64,000 nucleotides of DNA from Phytohabitans houttuyneae (GTDB lineage: Bacteria > Actinomycetota > Actinomycetes > Mycobacteriales > Micromonosporaceae), in the NCBI RefSeq assembly GCF_011764425.1, contig NZ_BLPF01000002.1, forward strand, positions 1,116,997-1,180,996, written 5' to 3'. Under the pieces are notes generated by a model. It worked only from the letters and a program-made list of their open reading frames with translations. It was not told the DNA's origin and did not search any database. The translations under genes were made by a program, and so were the position numbers. Shown piece by piece: positions 1 through 8,539 of the stretch. Each line of letters begins with the position of its first letter. Position 1 is the first letter of the stretch.

Positions 1-20
1 TTGGTCCCGCAACCGGGTCG

Positions 21-362
21 CTAGCTGGACAGGTCTTCGCCGGCGCGGAGGTCGCCGAGCAGCTCCGCCTGGCTGCTGAGCACTTCGGTGAGGATGCGTC
101 GCGCCACGGCGAGCAGCTCCGCGACCTGCGGGCTGACCAGCGAGTAGTACACCGCCGAGCCGTCCCGCCGGGTGACCACCAGGTTGGCCCGGCGCAACAC
201 GGCGAGTTGTTGCGACAGGTGCGCCGGCTCGATGCCCACCTCGGGCAGCAGCTCAGAGACCGCGTGCTCCCGGAGCGCCAGCAGCTCCAGCACCCGGATC
301 CGGGCCGGGTGCCCCAGCGTCTTGAAGAACTCGGCCTTCACCTGGTACAGCGGCGCACTCAC
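21..362 (-). CDS. ArsR/SmtB-family winged-helix transcriptional regulator
   Basis: A 113-residue protein, the usual size for ArsR-type repressors. It opens with the family's LGHPARIRVLELL helix (about residues 16-28), followed by a helix-turn-helix ending in EPAHLSQQLAVLRRANLV and the wing RRDGSAVYYSL. No cysteine pair is visible, so metal sensing of the classical CxC type is not supported; the ligand is unknown. The start is GTG. The gene is divergent from the roadblock-like gene, with about 170 bp between them. Such proteins usually repress their own or a neighbouring promoter. Confidence 0.88.
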   Translation of the reverse strand: MSAPLYQVKAEFFKTLGHPARIRVLELLALREHAVSELLPEVGIEPAHLSQQLAVLRRANLVVTRRDGSAVYYSLVSPQVAELLAVARRILTEVLSSQAELLGDLRAGEDLSS

Positions 363-532
363 AGAGCCACCCCCTTCGGGTGGACACGCTACGTGGCCGC
401 GATCCGGTTCGGTCGCTCCGGCAGGGTCGTGCCGTACTTTCGGGTCTCATGAGTTGCGAAGTTTAGAAAGTAGCGAGAACTGCAGTAGCGTGAGTCGCAC
501 CTCAGGACGGCGGATTTGCAGAGGCAGGCACG

Positions 533-904
533 ATGGCGATGATTGATACGACGCTGAAGGACGCGATGGGCATCGAGGGTGCCATCGGCGTCGCTCTCGT
601 CGACTACACCAGTGGCATGACGCTCGGCGTGGCCGGCGGCTCGGCGGACCTCGACCTGTCCGTGGCCGCGGCTGGCAACACGGACGTCGTGCGCGCCCAG
701 GTCCGGGCCATGGAGCTGGTGGGCCTCGGCGAAAACATCGAGGACATTCTGATCACGCTGGACACGCAGTACCACCTTATCCGGCCCGTAACGACGCGAG
801 GCGGCCAAGGACTGTTTCTGTACCTGGCGCTGAACCGGAAGCGGGCGAACCTCGGCATGGCCCGGCACCAGCTGCGCCAGATCGAGGCCACGGTCGAGAT
901 CTGA
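533..904 (+). CDS. Roadblock/LC7-like small protein
   Basis: A 123-residue soluble protein without signal peptide or membrane segment. The pattern of a central strand (GAIGVALVDYTSGMTLG), an acidic helix and a C-terminal strand-helix (GLFLYLALNRKRANLGMARHQLRQ) fits the Roadblock/LC7 fold. Actinomycetes use that fold with small GTPases and in nucleotide-independent scaffolds. No MglA-type GTPase, histidine kinase or conservon partner lies beside it, so the partner is unknown. Two in-frame ATGs six bases apart (533 and 539) are both possible starts. Fold assignment is by pattern only. Confidence 0.65.
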   Translation: MAMIDTTLKDAMGIEGAIGVALVDYTSGMTLGVAGGSADLDLSVAAAGNTDVVRAQVRAMELVGLGENIEDILITLDTQYHLIRPVTTRGGQGLFLYLALNRKRANLGMARHQLRQIEATVEI

Positions 905-1014
905 GAAACGCCAGCGGGGGACCGCTTCTGTGCCGCGACGATGCCGATCCGATGAAGCACTCCGGACACGATGCCGACCTGGGATTCAGGGTGCGGACAT
1001 CGAAGGAGATCCGG

Positions 1015-1896
1015 ATGAACGGACGAAAGCTGTTCTGGCGCGGCGGCGTGGCACTCGCTCTGGTACTCGGCGGTTCGCTCGCCGCGCCCGCGGGCCCGGC
1101 GAGCGCTGCCAACATCATCAACACGTTCAAGACCACGCCGACGAGTGGCATGAACTCCACCTCGCCGAAGTCGGTGACCGTCACCTGCCCGAACAACACG
1201 TTCCTGTACGGGCCGGGCGCCGCCATCCAGGGTGGCAACGGGCAGGTGACGCTGGAGACGATGCGTCCGATGGGCGCGGCCAACCCGACCAGCGCCGTGG
1301 TGACGGCCCACGAGGTGGGCAGCTACTCCGGCAACTGGAGCCTCACGGCGACCGCCAACTGTGGACCGGCGGTCACCAACCTGCACGTCGAGCCGGGCCT
1401 GCTCGACCCGGTGGACTCCGACCGGGTCAAGGAGTCCGACGCGGCCTGTCCGGAGGGACAGAAGCTCTACGGCAACGGCTTCGACATCATCGGCGGGCTG
1501 GGCAACGTGTTCGTGCACGACATCATCACGACCGGTGCGCTCTCGTTGCGTTCGAACACGGTGCGCGCCACCGAGCACGGCACGTACACCCAGAGCTGGT
1601 CCCTGCGGTCGTACGCGGTCTGCGGCAACGCCGCCTCGACCCAGGAGCGCATCATCCGGGTCAGCGCGACCGACTCCACCGCGGAGAAGTCGGCCAACCG
1701 CTCCTGCCCGGTCGGCACCGAGGCACACGGCGCCGGCGCCCAGGTCACCGGTGACACAGTGGACCTGGACGGGCGGCTCACGATCGACCGGGTCGTGGCG
1801 GGTGAGTTCAACGGCCTCGCGATCGGCCACGAGAACGGCACCGTGAACGACAGCTGGAGCGTCACGATGTACGTCGTCTGCGCCAGCGCCACCTGA
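1015..1896 (+). CDS. Secreted protein with three tandem cysteine-bounded repeats
   Basis: I do not recognise a named family. The 293-residue product has a clear Sec signal peptide (hydrophobic ALALVLGGSLAAPAG, cut near PASAA). Three repeats of about 85 residues follow. Each begins with a C-P motif (CPNNTFLYGPG, CPEGQKLYGNG, CPVGTEAHGAG), carries a glycine-rich turn, and ends with a W-S-x-T/R...C strand (WSLTATANC, WSLRSYAVC, WSVTMYVVC). That gives six cysteines, likely one disulfide per repeat. An in-frame ATG at 952 gives a longer reading, but AAGGAG sits just before 1015, so this start is preferred. Function unknown; extracellular. Confidence 0.78.
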   Translation: MNGRKLFWRGGVALALVLGGSLAAPAGPASAANIINTFKTTPTSGMNSTSPKSVTVTCPNNTFLYGPGAAIQGGNGQVTLETMRPMGAANPTSAVVTAHEVGSYSGNWSLTATANCGPAVTNLHVEPGLLDPVDSDRVKESDAACPEGQKLYGNGFDIIGGLGNVFVHDIITTGALSLRSNTVRATEHGTYTQSWSLRSYAVCGNAASTQERIIRVSATDSTAEKSANRSCPVGTEAHGAGAQVTGDTVDLDGRLTIDRVVAGEFNGLAIGHENGTVNDSWSVTMYVVCASAT

Positions 1897-1904
1897 GTCG
1901 AAAG

Positions 1905-1940
1905 CCGCCGGCCGCGCGGCTGGCCTGGCGCGGCCGGCGG
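1905..1940 (+). terminator. GC-rich hairpin after the repeat protein
   Basis: A perfect 12-bp stem (CCGCCGGCCGCG at 1905-1916 pairing with 1929-1940) with a 12-nt loop starts nine bases after the stop codon. No U-tract follows, which is common for actinobacterial terminators. Confidence 0.6.
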
Positions 1941-2058
1941 AGACTTCGGGACATGTCGGTGCGAGCGGGAAGGGCCGACCGATAGCCCGACCAAGCACAT
2001 CACATCGACCTTCGTAAATCGAAGTATCGCAGCGTGCGACGAGGCTCGTCAATCTCCT

Positions 2059-2075
2059 TCCGGAAAGCTTCCGGA
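2059..2075. promoter_or_regulatory. Inverted repeat TCCGGAA-AGC-TTCCGGA
   Basis: A perfect 7-bp inverted repeat with a 3-nt centre. It shares the TTCCGG core with two shorter TTCCGGGAA palindromes downstream, so the three are probably sites for one regulator of the xylanase gene. The regulator is not identifiable here. Confidence 0.4.
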
Positions 2076-2088
2076 CAGCAGGCGATTG

Positions 2089-2208
2089 TTCCGGGAAGTT
2101 GAACGAAACGGAACGGAGTCGTAGGGCTACTTTAGCGGGGGTATGTACCCTTTACCCAGGCAAAATGTCGAGAGAAGGCCACCACTGTTACCGGCAGATT
2201 TCCGGGAA
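2089..2208. promoter_or_regulatory. Two copies of the palindrome TTCCGGGAA
   Basis: Identical 9-mers at 2089-2097 and 2200-2208 (TTCC-G-GGAA). The second ends only three bases before the TTGACA -35 box at 2212, a position where a bound protein would interfere with or assist polymerase. Confidence 0.4.
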
Positions 2209-2211
2209 GTG

Positions 2212-2241
2212 TTGACATGGCCGAGATGGCTCCCCAATACT
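2212..2241 (+). promoter_or_regulatory. Sigma-70-type promoter of the GH11 xylanase
   Basis: A perfect TTGACA (2212-2217) is followed after 18 nt by AATACT (2236-2241), four of six matches to TATAAT. It lies about 180 bp before the xylanase start, so the transcript would have a long leader. Confidence 0.5.
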
Positions 2242-2421
2242 GACGGCCGTCGACGGACCTCGACCGCCGTCGATCCGGGCGCTCACCGACCTGGCGCCAG
2301 AGCCGTCGACCGTACGACGACCGGCCATCCCCGGCCGGGCGGCACCACGCAGCCCGCCGGGGTCGTGTCCCCCGCCGCCTGGAACCCCCACGCCCCATGC
2401 TCCAGAGGAGGAAGCACGCTG

Positions 2422-3453
2422 ATGAACGACCTGAACCCCGCCCCCGCTAGACCGACGAGGCGCCGCCTACGGCTGCTGCTCGGCGCCGCGTGCGCCGCGG
2501 TGCTGGCGGCCGGCGGCACGGTGATGGCCACAAACGCGTACGCCGAGGCGGACCGGCAGGTCTGCTCGAACACTACTGGCACGCACAACGGGTTCTACTT
2601 CTCGTTCTGGAAGGACAGTGGCGACGCCTGTATGACGTTGCGCGAGAATGGCCGTTACTCCAGCTCTTGGAGCAGGAGCACGAACAACTGGGTTGGCGGT
2701 AAGGGTTGGGCCACCGGTTCGCGGAGGACGGTCAGCTACTCCGGTACGTACAACCCGGGTAACAACAACACGTACCTGGCCTTGTACGGGTGGACGCGGA
2801 ACTCGCTGATCGAGTACTACGTGGTGGAGAACTTCGGCAGCTACAACCCGAGCAGCGGCGCCCAGCGGCTCGGCACGGTCACCACTGACGGCGGCACCTA
2901 TGACATTCTGCGCAGCCAGCGGGTGAACCAGCCGTCGATCGATGGCACTGCCACGTTCTACCAGTACTGGAGTGTGCGCCAGCAGAAGCGCAGCAGTGGC
3001 ACCATCACCTTCGCCAACCACGTCGACGCGTGGGCGCGTGCTGGTTTGAACCTCGGCAGCAGCTGGGCTTACCAGGTGATGGCGACCGAGGGCTACCAGA
3101 GCCAGGGCAGCTCCGACATCACCGTCCGCGAAGGCAGTGGCGGCGGCACCAACCCCACCACGGGCCCGACCACGCCGCCGCCCGGTGGCGGCAGCAACTG
3201 CACCGCGACCCTCTCCGCCGGCCAGCAGTTCGGTGACCGGTTCAACCTCAACGTCGCGGTCAACACCAGCAACTGGACCGTCACCCTCGCCCTGAACGGC
3301 AGCCAGAGCATCCAGAACAGCTGGAACGCCTCGGTCAGCGGCACGACGGGCACCGTCACCGCCAGACCGAACGGCAGCGGCAACAACTTCGGCGTAACGA
3401 TCATGGCTAACGGCAACTGGACCTGGCCATCGGTCACCTGCAGAACGGGCTGA
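2422..3453 (+). CDS. GH11 endo-1,4-beta-xylanase with C-terminal CBM2-like domain
   Basis: A secreted endoxylanase of 343 residues that cuts the beta-1,4-xylan backbone. The N-terminus has a twin-arginine-like signal ([17 protein letters not shown], cleavage near AYAEA). The GH11 jelly roll spans about residues 47-235. The nucleophile is E131 in [15 protein letters not shown] and the acid/base is E223 in [12 protein letters not shown] short Gly/Thr/Pro linker (about 238-257) leads to a CBM2-like sheet bounded by C260 and a cysteine near the C-terminus, with exposed tryptophans. GAGGAGGAA before the ATG at 2422 fixes the start; upstream in-frame codons lack this. It likely cooperates with the GH30 xylanase 10 kb downstream. 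Confidence 0.95.
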   Translation: MNDLNPAPARPTRRRLRLLLGAACAAVLAAGGTVMATNAYAEADRQVCSNTTGTHNGFYFSFWKDSGDACMTLRENGRYSSSWSRSTNNWVGGKGWATGSRRTVSYSGTYNPGNNNTYLALYGWTRNSLIEYYVVENFGSYNPSSGAQRLGTVTTDGGTYDILRSQRVNQPSIDGTATFYQYWSVRQQKRSSGTITFANHVDAWARAGLNLGSSWAYQVMATEGYQSQGSSDITVREGSGGGTNPTTGPTTPPPGGGSNCTATLSAGQQFGDRFNLNVAVNTSNWTVTLALNGSQSIQNSWNASVSGTTGTVTARPNGSGNNFGVTIMANGNWTWPSVTCRTG

Positions 3454-3484
3454 GTCCCGACAACCCGTAACACCGCACCTGGGG

Positions 3485-3514
3485 GTGGCGCGGCGGCTTC
3501 GGCCGCCGCGCCAC
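3485..3514. terminator. Bidirectional terminator between xylanase and plsC-like gene
   Basis: A perfect 13-bp stem (GTGGCGCGGCGGC, 3485-3497) closed by a TTCG tetraloop pairs with 3502-3514. It sits between two convergent genes. Confidence 0.8.
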
Positions 3515-3541
3515 GTCGTATTCCGCCGACCGCCGGGCCGG

Positions 3542-4279
3542 TCACCCGCCTTCCGGAGCGGGAGAGGCCGCGAGCGCCTCGGCCAGCACCCGGTGGGTGG
3601 CGTCGCGCAGCTCCTCCGCGGTGGGATGGTCGGCGGGCAGCAGCGGCGGCAGGACCTGGACCCGGATGTTGGCGCGCTGGCGGAACGTCAAGCCGTGCTT
3701 GGGCAGGGCGTCCCGGGTGCCCCAGACCGCGATCGGATAGACCGGCACCTGATGGTCGACCGCCAGGGAGAAGGCGCCCATCTTGAACGTGCCGAGCCGC
3801 CCGTCGGCCGAGCGGCTGCCCTCCGGGAAGAAGAACACCGGTGCGCCGGCGCGCAGCAGGCTCCCGCAGCGCGCCATCATCGTGCGTACCGAGGTGCCGC
3901 TGCCGCGGACCAGCGGGACGTACCCGTTGAGCCGCATGTTCCAGCCCATCAGCGGCACCTTGAACATGCTGGCCTTGGAGACCCACTTGTACGGCCGGAA
4001 GAGGGCGAACAGCGCCAGCACGTCGACCAGCGAGCTGTGGTTGGCGACCAGGACCGCGCCGCCGCGCCACGGCAGCAGGTGCCGCCCGGACACGCGTATC
4101 CTCCACAGTGGATTGACGTAGATGTAGAACGCCGCCCACGCGGACGAGTAGAGGTGCAGCACCACCCGGCGCCGGTCGAACGGCAGCGTCACGGCCCAGA
4201 CCACCACTGCGCCGAGGAAGAACAGCGGGCAGGTCAGCGCGACGATGGCCCAGAAGAGCACGGATATCGCGACGATCAT
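3542..4279 (-). CDS. plsC: 1-acyl-sn-glycerol-3-phosphate acyltransferase (PlsC family)
   Basis: A 245-residue membrane-associated acyltransferase that would transfer an acyl chain to lysophosphatidate or a similar acceptor. The N-terminus is a hydrophobic hairpin (MIVAISVLFWAIVALTCPLFF). The catalytic HX4D motif is in NHSSLVDVLALF and the phosphate-binding motif is FPEGSRS. The ATG overlaps the stop of the upstream membrane-protein gene (ATGA), so the two are translationally coupled. Actinomycetes carry several PlsC paralogues. The divergent glycosyltransferase cluster next door makes a special lipid or glycolipid role possible, but that is inference. Confidence 0.88.
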   Translation of the reverse strand: MIVAISVLFWAIVALTCPLFFLGAVVVWAVTLPFDRRRVVLHLYSSAWAAFYIYVNPLWRIRVSGRHLLPWRGGAVLVANHSSLVDVLALFALFRPYKWVSKASMFKVPLMGWNMRLNGYVPLVRGSGTSVRTMMARCGSLLRAGAPVFFFPEGSRSADGRLGTFKMGAFSLAVDHQVPVYPIAVWGTRDALPKHGLTFRQRANIRVQVLPPLLPADHPTAEELRDATHRVLAEALAASPAPEGG

Positions 4280-4735
4280 CGCACCGGCTCCGGCCGTGAA
4301 GTGTTCATCTGTCTCCTCGTCGAGTCGTCGCCGTCATGGCGGGGGCGGCCGCTTCGTGTGAGGACGACGGACGGCCAGGTCACCAGGACGGCCGCGAGGA
4401 TGTGCTCGGGCAGCCCCATCCACGACACCGGGGCCACGCTCACCGCAAACCACGCGAACAGTCCACACAGGACGGCGCTGACGGCGGTCGCGACCGCGGG
4501 CCGCAGCCATGCCGACTACCGTCAGCCATCGTGCTATCACGATGTACCAGAAACCCATGCCGATGATCACGCCGGTCAGCACCTCGCGGTGGGCGGCGTC
4601 GAGCCCGGCCATGTCGCTCAGCGTGGCCTTCAGCGGGTCGAAGCCGGCCGGCTGCAGCGCCTCGGCCGCGGGCGTACCCGCCATGAGCAGCAACGGCACC
4701 TCTACAGCGGCGGCCGAGTGCCCACGGGCATCCAC
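4276..4735 (-). pseudogene. Small membrane protein gene with internal frameshift, coupled to PlsC
   Basis: A start at GTG 4735 (preceded by a G-rich Shine-Dalgarno-like stretch) reads hydrophobic segments including EVPLLLMAGTPAAEAL and EVLTGVIIGMGFWYIVIARW. It then loses the frame. A second frame resumes at about 4503 with AVSAVLCGLFAWFAVSVAPV and PEHILAAVLVTWPSVVL, and runs to a TGA that overlaps the PlsC ATG. The frame change lies around 4495-4515 and needs either one inserted or two deleted bases. The DPLKATLSDMAGLDAAHR stretch recalls DUF998-like membrane proteins, a weak match. It may be a real pseudogene or a sequence error. Confidence 0.5.
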
Positions 4736-4836
4736 CGTTCCCCCATTCCCCGCCGGCACCTCCACCGGCGGTCGGTGACGCCGGCGGGCCGCGGATGCAC
4801 AATGGTGCCCTATCCGGGGGAAGGGCATCGAATGGC

Positions 4837-6063
4837 ATGAGGATCGCGCACTTCTGTGACAGCCACCGGGATCGCTCCGACGGCGTGGCCACCGCGGTCG
4901 CGGCCACGGTGTCGCTGCTGCGCGGTGCCGGCCACGAGGTGCGGCTCTACCAGCCGGCGCCGCTGCTGGGCCGGCGGCGCGACCCGTACGGTGTGCGTTC
5001 GGTGCCGGTGCCGCTGCGCGACATCCGCGTCGGCGTGGCCCGCCTCGCCACCGCCCGCCCGGCGCCCGACATCGTCCACATTCACACGACCGGGCCGATC
5101 GGGATCGGCGGGATGCGGCACGCCCGGGCGCACGCGATCCCCGTGGTCATGACCTGGCACACCGACATGCTCGCCTATTCCGCCTTCTTCCCCGAGATAC
5201 AGCTCGGTGCCGCGGCCGCCGCGCTGAAGCTGCGGCTCGGCTGGACGGCCCGCGACTACCTGCGCCTGCTGCGCCCCGGCAGCCGCCGGCGACGCCAGCT
5301 GCTCCGGCTCGGCGACGCGCTCGTGGACCACATCTCGCTCATCCTCGCCCCGTCGGAGAAGACCGCGGCGGGCTTCGCCGAGTTCACCCGGATCCCACCT
5401 GTTTGGACAGTGCCCACGTCGCTGGCGCTCGCGGACGATCCCTCGAGCCGGGCGGAGGTCCGCGGCGCGCTGGGCATCCCGCAGGCGGCCCCGGTGGTAC
5501 TCGCGGTCGGGCGGGCCACCCCGGAGAAGAACCCTTCGTTGATGCTGGCGTCCTTCGCGCAGCTGCTCCAGCGGATCCCCGACGCCCATCTGGTGATGCT
5601 CGGCGTCCGGCAGCGGCGCCGCGCCCTGCTGCGGCTGGCCCGCGGGCTCGGCGTCGCCCACGCGTTGCGGGTCGTGGCCCCGGTGCCGCACGCGCGGATG
5701 GCCGGGTACTACCGGATGGCCGACGTGCTCGCGTTCGCGTCCACCACGGACACCCAGGGTTTGGTGCTGCTGGAGGCCGAGCAGATGGGCCTGCCCGCCG
5801 TGCTCGCCGACCCCGCGCTCGCGGCACGCCCGGGCGCAGGCACGGACGACGTCCGGCTCAGCACGCCGGCGCGGGCGGAACCCTTCGCCGCCGCCATCTG
5901 CCGCGTGCTCAGCGACCCGGGGCTGCACCGGCGGCTGTCCGAGGCGGGCCGCGTCGCCGCCGCGGCCTACCCGGCGAGCCGGTACCTCGACCGGCTGCTG
6001 GCGGCCTACCGCTCGCTTCAGCCAGCCGCGCAGCGAAGTCGAAGCGAAGGGACCGGCCGGTGA
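4837..6063 (+). CDS. GT4-type glycosyltransferase
   Basis: A 408-residue GT-B-fold glycosyltransferase. The N-terminal acceptor domain begins MRIAHFCDSHRDRSDGVATA and contains the HIHTTGPIG strand. The C-terminal donor domain starts near VVLAVGRATPEKNPSLMLA and carries the GT4 nucleotide-sugar site TDTQGLVLLEAEQMGLP, a variant of E-x7-E. Similar enzymes glycosylate lipids or secondary metabolites; donor and acceptor are unknown. The start at 4837 lies after a GGGGGAAGGG ribosome site. The stop overlaps the GTG of the radical-SAM gene (GTGA), so the two are co-translated. Confidence 0.88.
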   Translation: MRIAHFCDSHRDRSDGVATAVAATVSLLRGAGHEVRLYQPAPLLGRRRDPYGVRSVPVPLRDIRVGVARLATARPAPDIVHIHTTGPIGIGGMRHARAHAIPVVMTWHTDMLAYSAFFPEIQLGAAAAALKLRLGWTARDYLRLLRPGSRRRRQLLRLGDALVDHISLILAPSEKTAAGFAEFTRIPPVWTVPTSLALADDPSSRAEVRGALGIPQAAPVVLAVGRATPEKNPSLMLASFAQLLQRIPDAHLVMLGVRQRRRALLRLARGLGVAHALRVVAPVPHARMAGYYRMADVLAFASTTDTQGLVLLEAEQMGLPAVLADPALAARPGAGTDDVRLSTPARAEPFAAAICRVLSDPGLHRRLSEAGRVAAAAYPASRYLDRLLAAYRSLQPAAQRSRSEGTGR

Positions 6064-7643
6064 CCGTTGCCAGGAAGAAGGTCGCGGTCGTGTGCGCGAC
6101 GTTCAACAACGACCGCTCCGCCAAGCCCGACCGCTACTGGCTCCAGCCGCAGTCCGGACTGCAGATCGCCTCGCAGATCGACCGCGAGCGGTACGACGTG
6201 ACGCTGCACCACGAGATGTGGCACGGGCTGTACGGCGTCGACGACGTGCCGGCGGTCGACCTCGTGTTCCTGACCGGGCTGCAGCGCGACTTCGACCGGC
6301 AGCGCCAGCTGGCGTACCTGTTCAAGCGCAAGGGCGCGGTCACCGTCGCCGGTGGAAGCATCTGCACGCTCTTCCCGGACTTCGCCGCGGAGTTCTTCGA
6401 CGCCGTCTGCGCGGGCGGGGTGGACAGCGTCCCCGACGTGATGCGCGACTTCGCGCACGGTCAGCTGCGCCGGCTCTACATATCCGCGCCGACCAGCATC
6501 AGTGACTACCGCGTCGACTACCGGCTGCTGGGCGAGGCCGGGATCGGCGGACAGCTGCACCTCGTCGAGGCGTCCCGGGGCTGCGACTTCGCCTGTTCCT
6601 TCTGCACCGTGCCGGCCGAGCGGGCCCGGCACACCACGTTCGGGGTCGACCGGGTGCTGGCCATGATCGACGACGCCATCGACAGCAGCCCGTGGTGGTC
6701 GATGAAGCGGCGGTACCCGATCGTGAGCTTCATCGACAACAACTTCGCCAACGACGGCCCGTACACCCGCGAGCTCTGTGCCGCGCTGCGGCGGCACCCT
6801 CGCCTGAAGGGCTGGGGAGCGCTTGTCACCCAGGACATTCTGCGCGACCACGACCTGATCGAGCAGATGGCCGGCGCGAAGTGCCGGATCCTGTTCACCG
6901 GCATCGAGTCGCTGGACCCGGCGTTCCTGAAGGCCAACAACAAGCGGCAGAACGTGAAATACGCCGACACGCTCTTCGAGGACGTCGCGTTCGCCCGGCG
7001 CCGGGGAATCGTGGTGGTGTACGGCTACCTGTTCGACCCGCGCGTCACGACGACCGCCGAGATGACCGCGCAGGCCGAAGAGCTCGCCCGGATCGAGGTT
7101 CTCACGTACCCGTCGTACTTCTCGTTCATCGCGCCGCTGCTGGGCACCCGGCTCTTCTGGGACAGCGCCGAGCGCGGCGAGATGCGCCCTCACCTGCGGC
7201 TTCGCGACCTGGACGGCACCACCATCGCGTACCATGGCGGCCGCGACAGCGACGAGGAGCTGAGCCGCTTCGCCGAGACGGTCTTCCGGCACACGAACCG
7301 GCTCGTGAGCCGGCGGCGCCTGGTCCTCAAGTCGCTGCGAATGTCCTGGCAGACGCGGCGCGGGCACCTGGTCGACCACGCCGTGCTGCTCAACGCCAAC
7401 CTCCGGGTGATGCACGAGATGCACATCGCCTCGCGCGGCGTGCACCGCAACTACCTCGGCGGTGCGGACATCCTGGACCCGTCGTACAGCTGGTTTCCGC
7501 CGGACATCTCGCCCGAGGACCGGCGCCGCTACTTCGACCCCATCCTGATCACGGACGGTGAGTCCCGCCTTCAGCCGTGGCTGGAGCGCTACCGGCCGGC
7601 CGCCCGACGCGCCCTGCGGGTGCGGCCGGACCCCACCGGATAG
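6060..7643 (+). CDS. B12-binding-domain-type radical SAM enzyme
   Basis: A 527-residue protein with the radical-SAM iron-sulfur motif CX3CX2C at C175, C179 and C182 (RGCDFACSFCTVP). An N-terminal Rossmann-like half (about residues 1-140) sits where cobalamin-binding domains sit in this superfamily. The GGS segment (VTVAGGSICTLFPD) is present, but I see no clear DxHxxG cobalamin motif. Such enzymes methylate unactivated carbons or rearrange lipids and antibiotics. It begins on a GTG overlapping the glycosyltransferase stop and is followed by a methyltransferase gene, so the three probably act in one pathway. Substrate unknown. Confidence 0.85.
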   Translation: MTVARKKVAVVCATFNNDRSAKPDRYWLQPQSGLQIASQIDRERYDVTLHHEMWHGLYGVDDVPAVDLVFLTGLQRDFDRQRQLAYLFKRKGAVTVAGGSICTLFPDFAAEFFDAVCAGGVDSVPDVMRDFAHGQLRRLYISAPTSISDYRVDYRLLGEAGIGGQLHLVEASRGCDFACSFCTVPAERARHTTFGVDRVLAMIDDAIDSSPWWSMKRRYPIVSFIDNNFANDGPYTRELCAALRRHPRLKGWGALVTQDILRDHDLIEQMAGAKCRILFTGIESLDPAFLKANNKRQNVKYADTLFEDVAFARRRGIVVVYGYLFDPRVTTTAEMTAQAEELARIEVLTYPSYFSFIAPLLGTRLFWDSAERGEMRPHLRLRDLDGTTIAYHGGRDSDEELSRFAETVFRHTNRLVSRRRLVLKSLRMSWQTRRGHLVDHAVLLNANLRVMHEMHIASRGVHRNYLGGADILDPSYSWFPPDISPEDRRRYFDPILITDGESRLQPWLERYRPAARRALRVRPDPTG

Positions 7644-7659
7644 CGTAGACACCGTGATC

Positions 7660-8429
7660 ATGAGCCAGTCCGGCGACGTGTTCGGCGCCATGCTGACCGA
7701 TGCCTTCGCCGTGGCCAGGGGCTTCGGCCGCCGCCCGCTGGCGGGGGCCGGCTCCCGCGGCCGGTCATCGAGATCGTCGAGCGCGACGACGGGTTGATCA
7801 ACGGGTTGCTGGCGGAGTCGTACTTCTGCGAGCCGGACCAGTGGCCGCCGTACGACCACCGTGCGCTGGACCGGGTGCGCGGCCGGGTGCTCGACGTCGG
7901 GGTCGGCGCCGGCCGGGTGGCGCTGGTGCTGCAGGACGGCGGGGTGGCGGTCACCGGCCTGGACATCTCGGCCGGCGCGATCGAGGTGTCCCGCGCCCGC
8001 GGGGTCCGGGACCTGGTGCACGCGACGGTCGACCAGCACGCGACGGCCGGCGAGCGCTACGACACGTTCCTGCTGCTGGGTAACAACGTCGGGCTGCTGG
8101 AAGGCCGGGACCGGGCGCGGGCGTTCCTGGCCGCGCTCGCCGGGATGGCCAGCCCAGGCGCCCAGATCATCGCGCAGGGGACCGACCCGTACGGCACGAC
8201 CGACCCGGTCCAGGTCGGCTACCACGCACGCAACCGGGAGCTGGGGCGGCTCGGTGGTCAGCTGCGCCTGCGGCTGCGCTACCGCGAGCTGGCCACCGAT
8301 TGGTTCGACTACCTCGTCTGCTCGCTCGACGAGCTGGCCGAGCTGGTCGCCGGTACCGGCTGGGTGCTGTCCGACGTCGACAACGCCGACGCGCCGTACT
8401 ACCTGGTCACCCTCACGCCGCAGAGCTGA
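7660..8429 (+). pseudogene. Class I SAM-dependent methyltransferase, frameshifted in a G run
   Basis: Residues MSQSGDVFGAMLTDAFAV start at ATG 7660 (or GTG 7654). The frame is lost at the five-G run 7743-7747. Adding one G restores LAG-GRLPRPVIEIVERDDG and joins the rest, giving about 256 residues. The SAM-binding loop is RVLDVGVGAGRVAL, followed by the acidic strand end TGLDISAGAIEVS. The family methylates small molecules; the target is unknown. It follows the radical-SAM gene by 16 bp. The single missing base is of the same kind as six others in this window, so a sequence error is more likely than true inactivation. Confidence 0.75.
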
Positions 8430-8539
8430 GCGGCGCGATGTCTGAATTCCTCTGAATGTCCGTCTAGATCGGTAATAGCCTGATCGGGTGGTCGGTGCCG
8501 ACCACGCTGCCTGCGGTGCGCGGACGTGCGGAGGATGCC

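Larger units (their letters stand above)
1897..2421. other. 525-bp intergenic regulatory region upstream of the GH11 xylanase
   Basis: No gene is supported here. The region holds a GC-rich hairpin directly after the upstream gene, a small inverted repeat CTTCG-N5-CGAAG (2010-2024), three related TTCCGG-type palindromes and a TTGACA promoter. Together these explain its length as a controlled xylanase promoter. Confidence 0.6.

Noticed and set aside
604-2052. Long minus-strand open frame opposite the roadblock-like and repeat-protein genes
   Set aside because: It is antisense to two genes with good signals and starts, is Arg/His/Val-rich low-complexity sequence, and has no recognisable domain. 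GC-rich DNA creates such frames.
8495-8539. Upstream extension of the alkylsulfatase gene
   Set aside because: The extra 15 codons precede a clear GGAGG-ATG start and are not needed for the conserved length.
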